Shown here: positions 7,720-8,055 of the stretch, piece after piece
Layout of the letters: each line of letters starts with the position of its first letter
Numbering within the stretch: position 1 is the first letter of the stretch
Assembly: GCA_030620935.1 (NCBI GenBank)
Contig: JAUXIP010000078.1
Coordinates: 1-8,055, forward strand
Length of the DNA: 8,055 nucleotides
Direction: 5' to 3'
Source of the DNA: Deltaproteobacteria bacterium
GTDB lineage: Bacteria > Desulfobacterota_B > Binatia > UBA9968
Translations under genes and position numbers: made by a program
Notes under the pieces: model-generated
The model's input: the letters and a program-made list of their open reading frames with translations, nothing else
Told to the model about the DNA's origin: nothing
Database searches by the model: none

Positions 7720-7758
7720 AAAAAGGGACGGGAGTCTTGGAGTTAGGACTCCCGACCC
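7720..7758 (-). terminator. Strong hairpin with T-run on the minus strand
   Basis: GGGACGGGAGTC (7725-7736) pairs with GACTCCCGACCC (7747-7758) over 11 of 12 positions, with a single A-A mismatch and a 10-nt loop. Read on the minus strand, the stem is followed at once by TTTTT (7724-7720), the usual layout of an intrinsic terminator. It would stop leftward transcription before it enters dnaE. No minus-strand gene is evident to its right in the window, so it may insulate dnaE from upstream or antisense transcription, or be a palindromic repeat that only resembles a terminator. On the plus strand no T-run follows. Confidence 0.45.
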
Positions 7759-7770
7759 CTTCCAAGACTC
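7732..7770. repeat. Perfect 10-bp inverted repeat overlapping the hairpin
   Basis: GAGTCTTGGA (7732-7741) and TCCAAGACTC (7761-7770) are exact reverse complements with a 19-nt loop. The left arm uses bases 7732-7736, which also belong to the terminator-like stem 7725-7758, so the two hairpins cannot form together. On the minus strand the right arm is transcribed first, which makes this fold a formal antiterminator. It could equally be a composite palindromic repeat of the REP type. Confidence 0.6.
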
Positions 7771-7818
7771 GCTCCCTGAGGCCCTGAATTTGGGATGCTT
7801 ACTAGCCGTAGGGGATCT

Positions 7819-7847
7819 TTGACACGTATGCCTAATTCAACTATGGT
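7819..7847 (+). promoter_or_regulatory. Sigma-70-type promoter of the antitoxin-like gene
   Basis: A perfect -35 hexamer TTGACA (7819-7824), a 17-bp spacer and a -10 hexamer TATGGT (7842-7847, four of six consensus bases). Transcription would start near 7854, giving a leader of about 33 nt before the ATG at 7887. Spacing and orientation fit the downstream gene exactly. The GTATGC half-sites in the spacer and just after the -10 suggest repression at this promoter. Confidence 0.75.
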
Positions 7848-7858
7848 GTATGCATACG
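7825..7858. promoter_or_regulatory. Operator-like GTATGC/GCATAC sites on the promoter
   Basis: CGTATGC (7825-7831) and GCATACG (7852-7858) are a perfect 7-bp inverted pair flanking the -10 region. A second GTATGC (7848-7853) overlaps the right arm, creating the perfect 10-bp palindrome GTATGCATAC (7848-7857). The two GTATGC copies are 22 bp apart, about two helical turns, so proteins bound to both would face the same side of the DNA. One copy lies in the promoter spacer and the other next to the start site, ideal for repression. Because the gene it controls looks like a ribbon-helix-helix protein, autoregulation is the natural inference. Confidence 0.6.
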
Positions 7859-7874
7859 AAAATGGTAGCACTCT

Positions 7875-7880
7875 GGGAGG
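7875..7880 (+). promoter_or_regulatory. Ribosome binding site GGGAGG
   Basis: GGGAGG ends 6 nt before the ATG at 7887, a near-ideal Shine-Dalgarno and spacing. It settles the start together with an in-frame TAG at 7866-7868 that rules out an earlier one. It contrasts with the four minus-strand protein genes of the window, none of which has such a site. Confidence 0.85.
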
Positions 7881-7886
7881 TCCACT

Positions 7887-8055
7887 ATGGGAGCGAAGCT
7901 GAAGCGGAAATCTTTCTTTGTCGATGAAGGCAAACTCCGGCAAGCCAAGAAGGTGCTTGGAGCGAAGACCGATGCAGAAGTCATCCGGCTGTCCGTTGAA
8001 AGGGTTACGGAGATGGAGGAATTTTGGCAGTTCATGAAGAATAGTCGGCAGAGCC
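7887..8055 (+). CDS. Ribbon-helix-helix antitoxin-like protein (3' end beyond the window)
   Basis: Fifty-six codons are open to the right edge, so this is the N-terminal part of a small protein. The visible part starts MGAKLKRKSFFVDEGKL and continues with a basic helix (KLRQAKKVLG), a KTDAEV turn and a second helix ending in VTEMEEFWQFMKNS. A short beta strand, two helices and the LGxKTDAEVIRLS pattern match the ribbon-helix-helix fold of type II toxin-antitoxin antitoxins and small repressors. The strand (about residues 7-12) would contact DNA. Start, ribosome binding site and promoter are all well formed, and operator-like repeats overlap the promoter, as expected for an autoregulated antitoxin. 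The protein is divergent from dnaE and seems unrelated to it. I do not recognise a named family. A toxin gene, if present, would lie just downstream outside the window, so toxin-antitoxin membership is unproven. Confidence 0.75.
   Translation, partial: MGAKLKRKSFFVDEGKLRQAKKVLGAKTDAEVIRLSVERVTEMEEFWQFMKNSRQS

Larger units (their letters stand above)
7573..7886. other. Intergenic region between divergent dnaE and the antitoxin-like gene
   Basis: This 314-bp stretch has no convincing gene of its own. Next to dnaE (7573-7600) it is AT-rich and repeats TAGC in several spacings (ATTAGCTA, ATAGCAT, TTAGCAT). On the minus strand TGCTATTTT (7581-7589) could serve as an extended -10 for dnaE, but no good -35 sits at the right distance, so I do not call a promoter. 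From about 7615 to 7719 I see nothing beyond weak short inverted repeats. Positions 7720-7770 hold overlapping hairpins, and 7819-7886 the plus-strand control region; both are listed separately. Confidence 0.7.

Noticed and set aside
7743..8035. Two minus-strand frames of 64-66 codons opposite the antitoxin-like gene
   Set aside because: They are antisense to a gene with a proper promoter and Shine-Dalgarno, and they show no motif of their own, so the terminator-like hairpin at 7720-7758 cannot be assigned to them.
1..8055. CRISPR array, insertion sequence, attachment site or replication origin
   Set aside because: No regularly spaced 25-40 bp repeats, transposase or integrase motifs, or DnaA-box clusters are visible. 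The tRNA-Val 3' end is not repeated elsewhere in the window.

Overview
The window looks like ordinary bacterial chromosome for most of its length. A minus-strand block of housekeeping genes fills positions 1 to 7572. A new plus-strand transcription unit starts near the right edge. Base composition looks moderately GC-rich by eye. The gene content (DnaE-type replicase with an intact-looking PHP domain, HflX, PgsA, tRNA-Val, ThrRS) fits a Gram-negative or other deep-branching, possibly uncultivated bacterium. The tRNA-Val to thrS order recalls Deltaproteobacteria and relatives. That placement is a low-confidence inference, since nothing here is taxonomically diagnostic.

Layout, read in the direction of minus-strand transcription: dnaE (replicative DNA polymerase III alpha subunit, ATG at 7572) overlaps hflX (ribosome-associated GTPase, TTG start) by 4 nt. 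After 49 nt comes pgsA (phosphatidylglycerophosphate synthase). A hairpin terminator candidate at 2053-2076 follows, then tRNA-Val(GAC) at 1935-2009, then thrS (threonyl-tRNA synthetase), whose last codons run off the left edge. The dnaE-hflX-pgsA trio is probably one transcript. tRNA-Val and thrS probably form the next unit, which in related genomes often continues into infC-rpmI-rplT-pheST.

Between dnaE and the right edge is a 314-bp intergenic stretch. It carries a pair of mutually exclusive hairpins (7725-7770) that can act as a terminator on the minus strand. It also holds a well-formed plus-strand promoter: TTGACA, a 17-bp spacer and TATGGT. GTATGC/GCATAC half-sites overlap this promoter, and a good Shine-Dalgarno follows. 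They drive an incomplete gene (7887 onward) whose 56 visible residues look like a ribbon-helix-helix antitoxin-type DNA-binding protein. Its partner, if any, lies outside the window.

The least expected features are the autoregulation-style control region at the right edge, the heptad repeat array in front of thrS, the hairpin pair upstream of dnaE, and the lack of recognisable Shine-Dalgarno sequences on all four minus-strand protein genes. I see no CRISPR array, no insertion sequence and no complete unknown multi-gene system.
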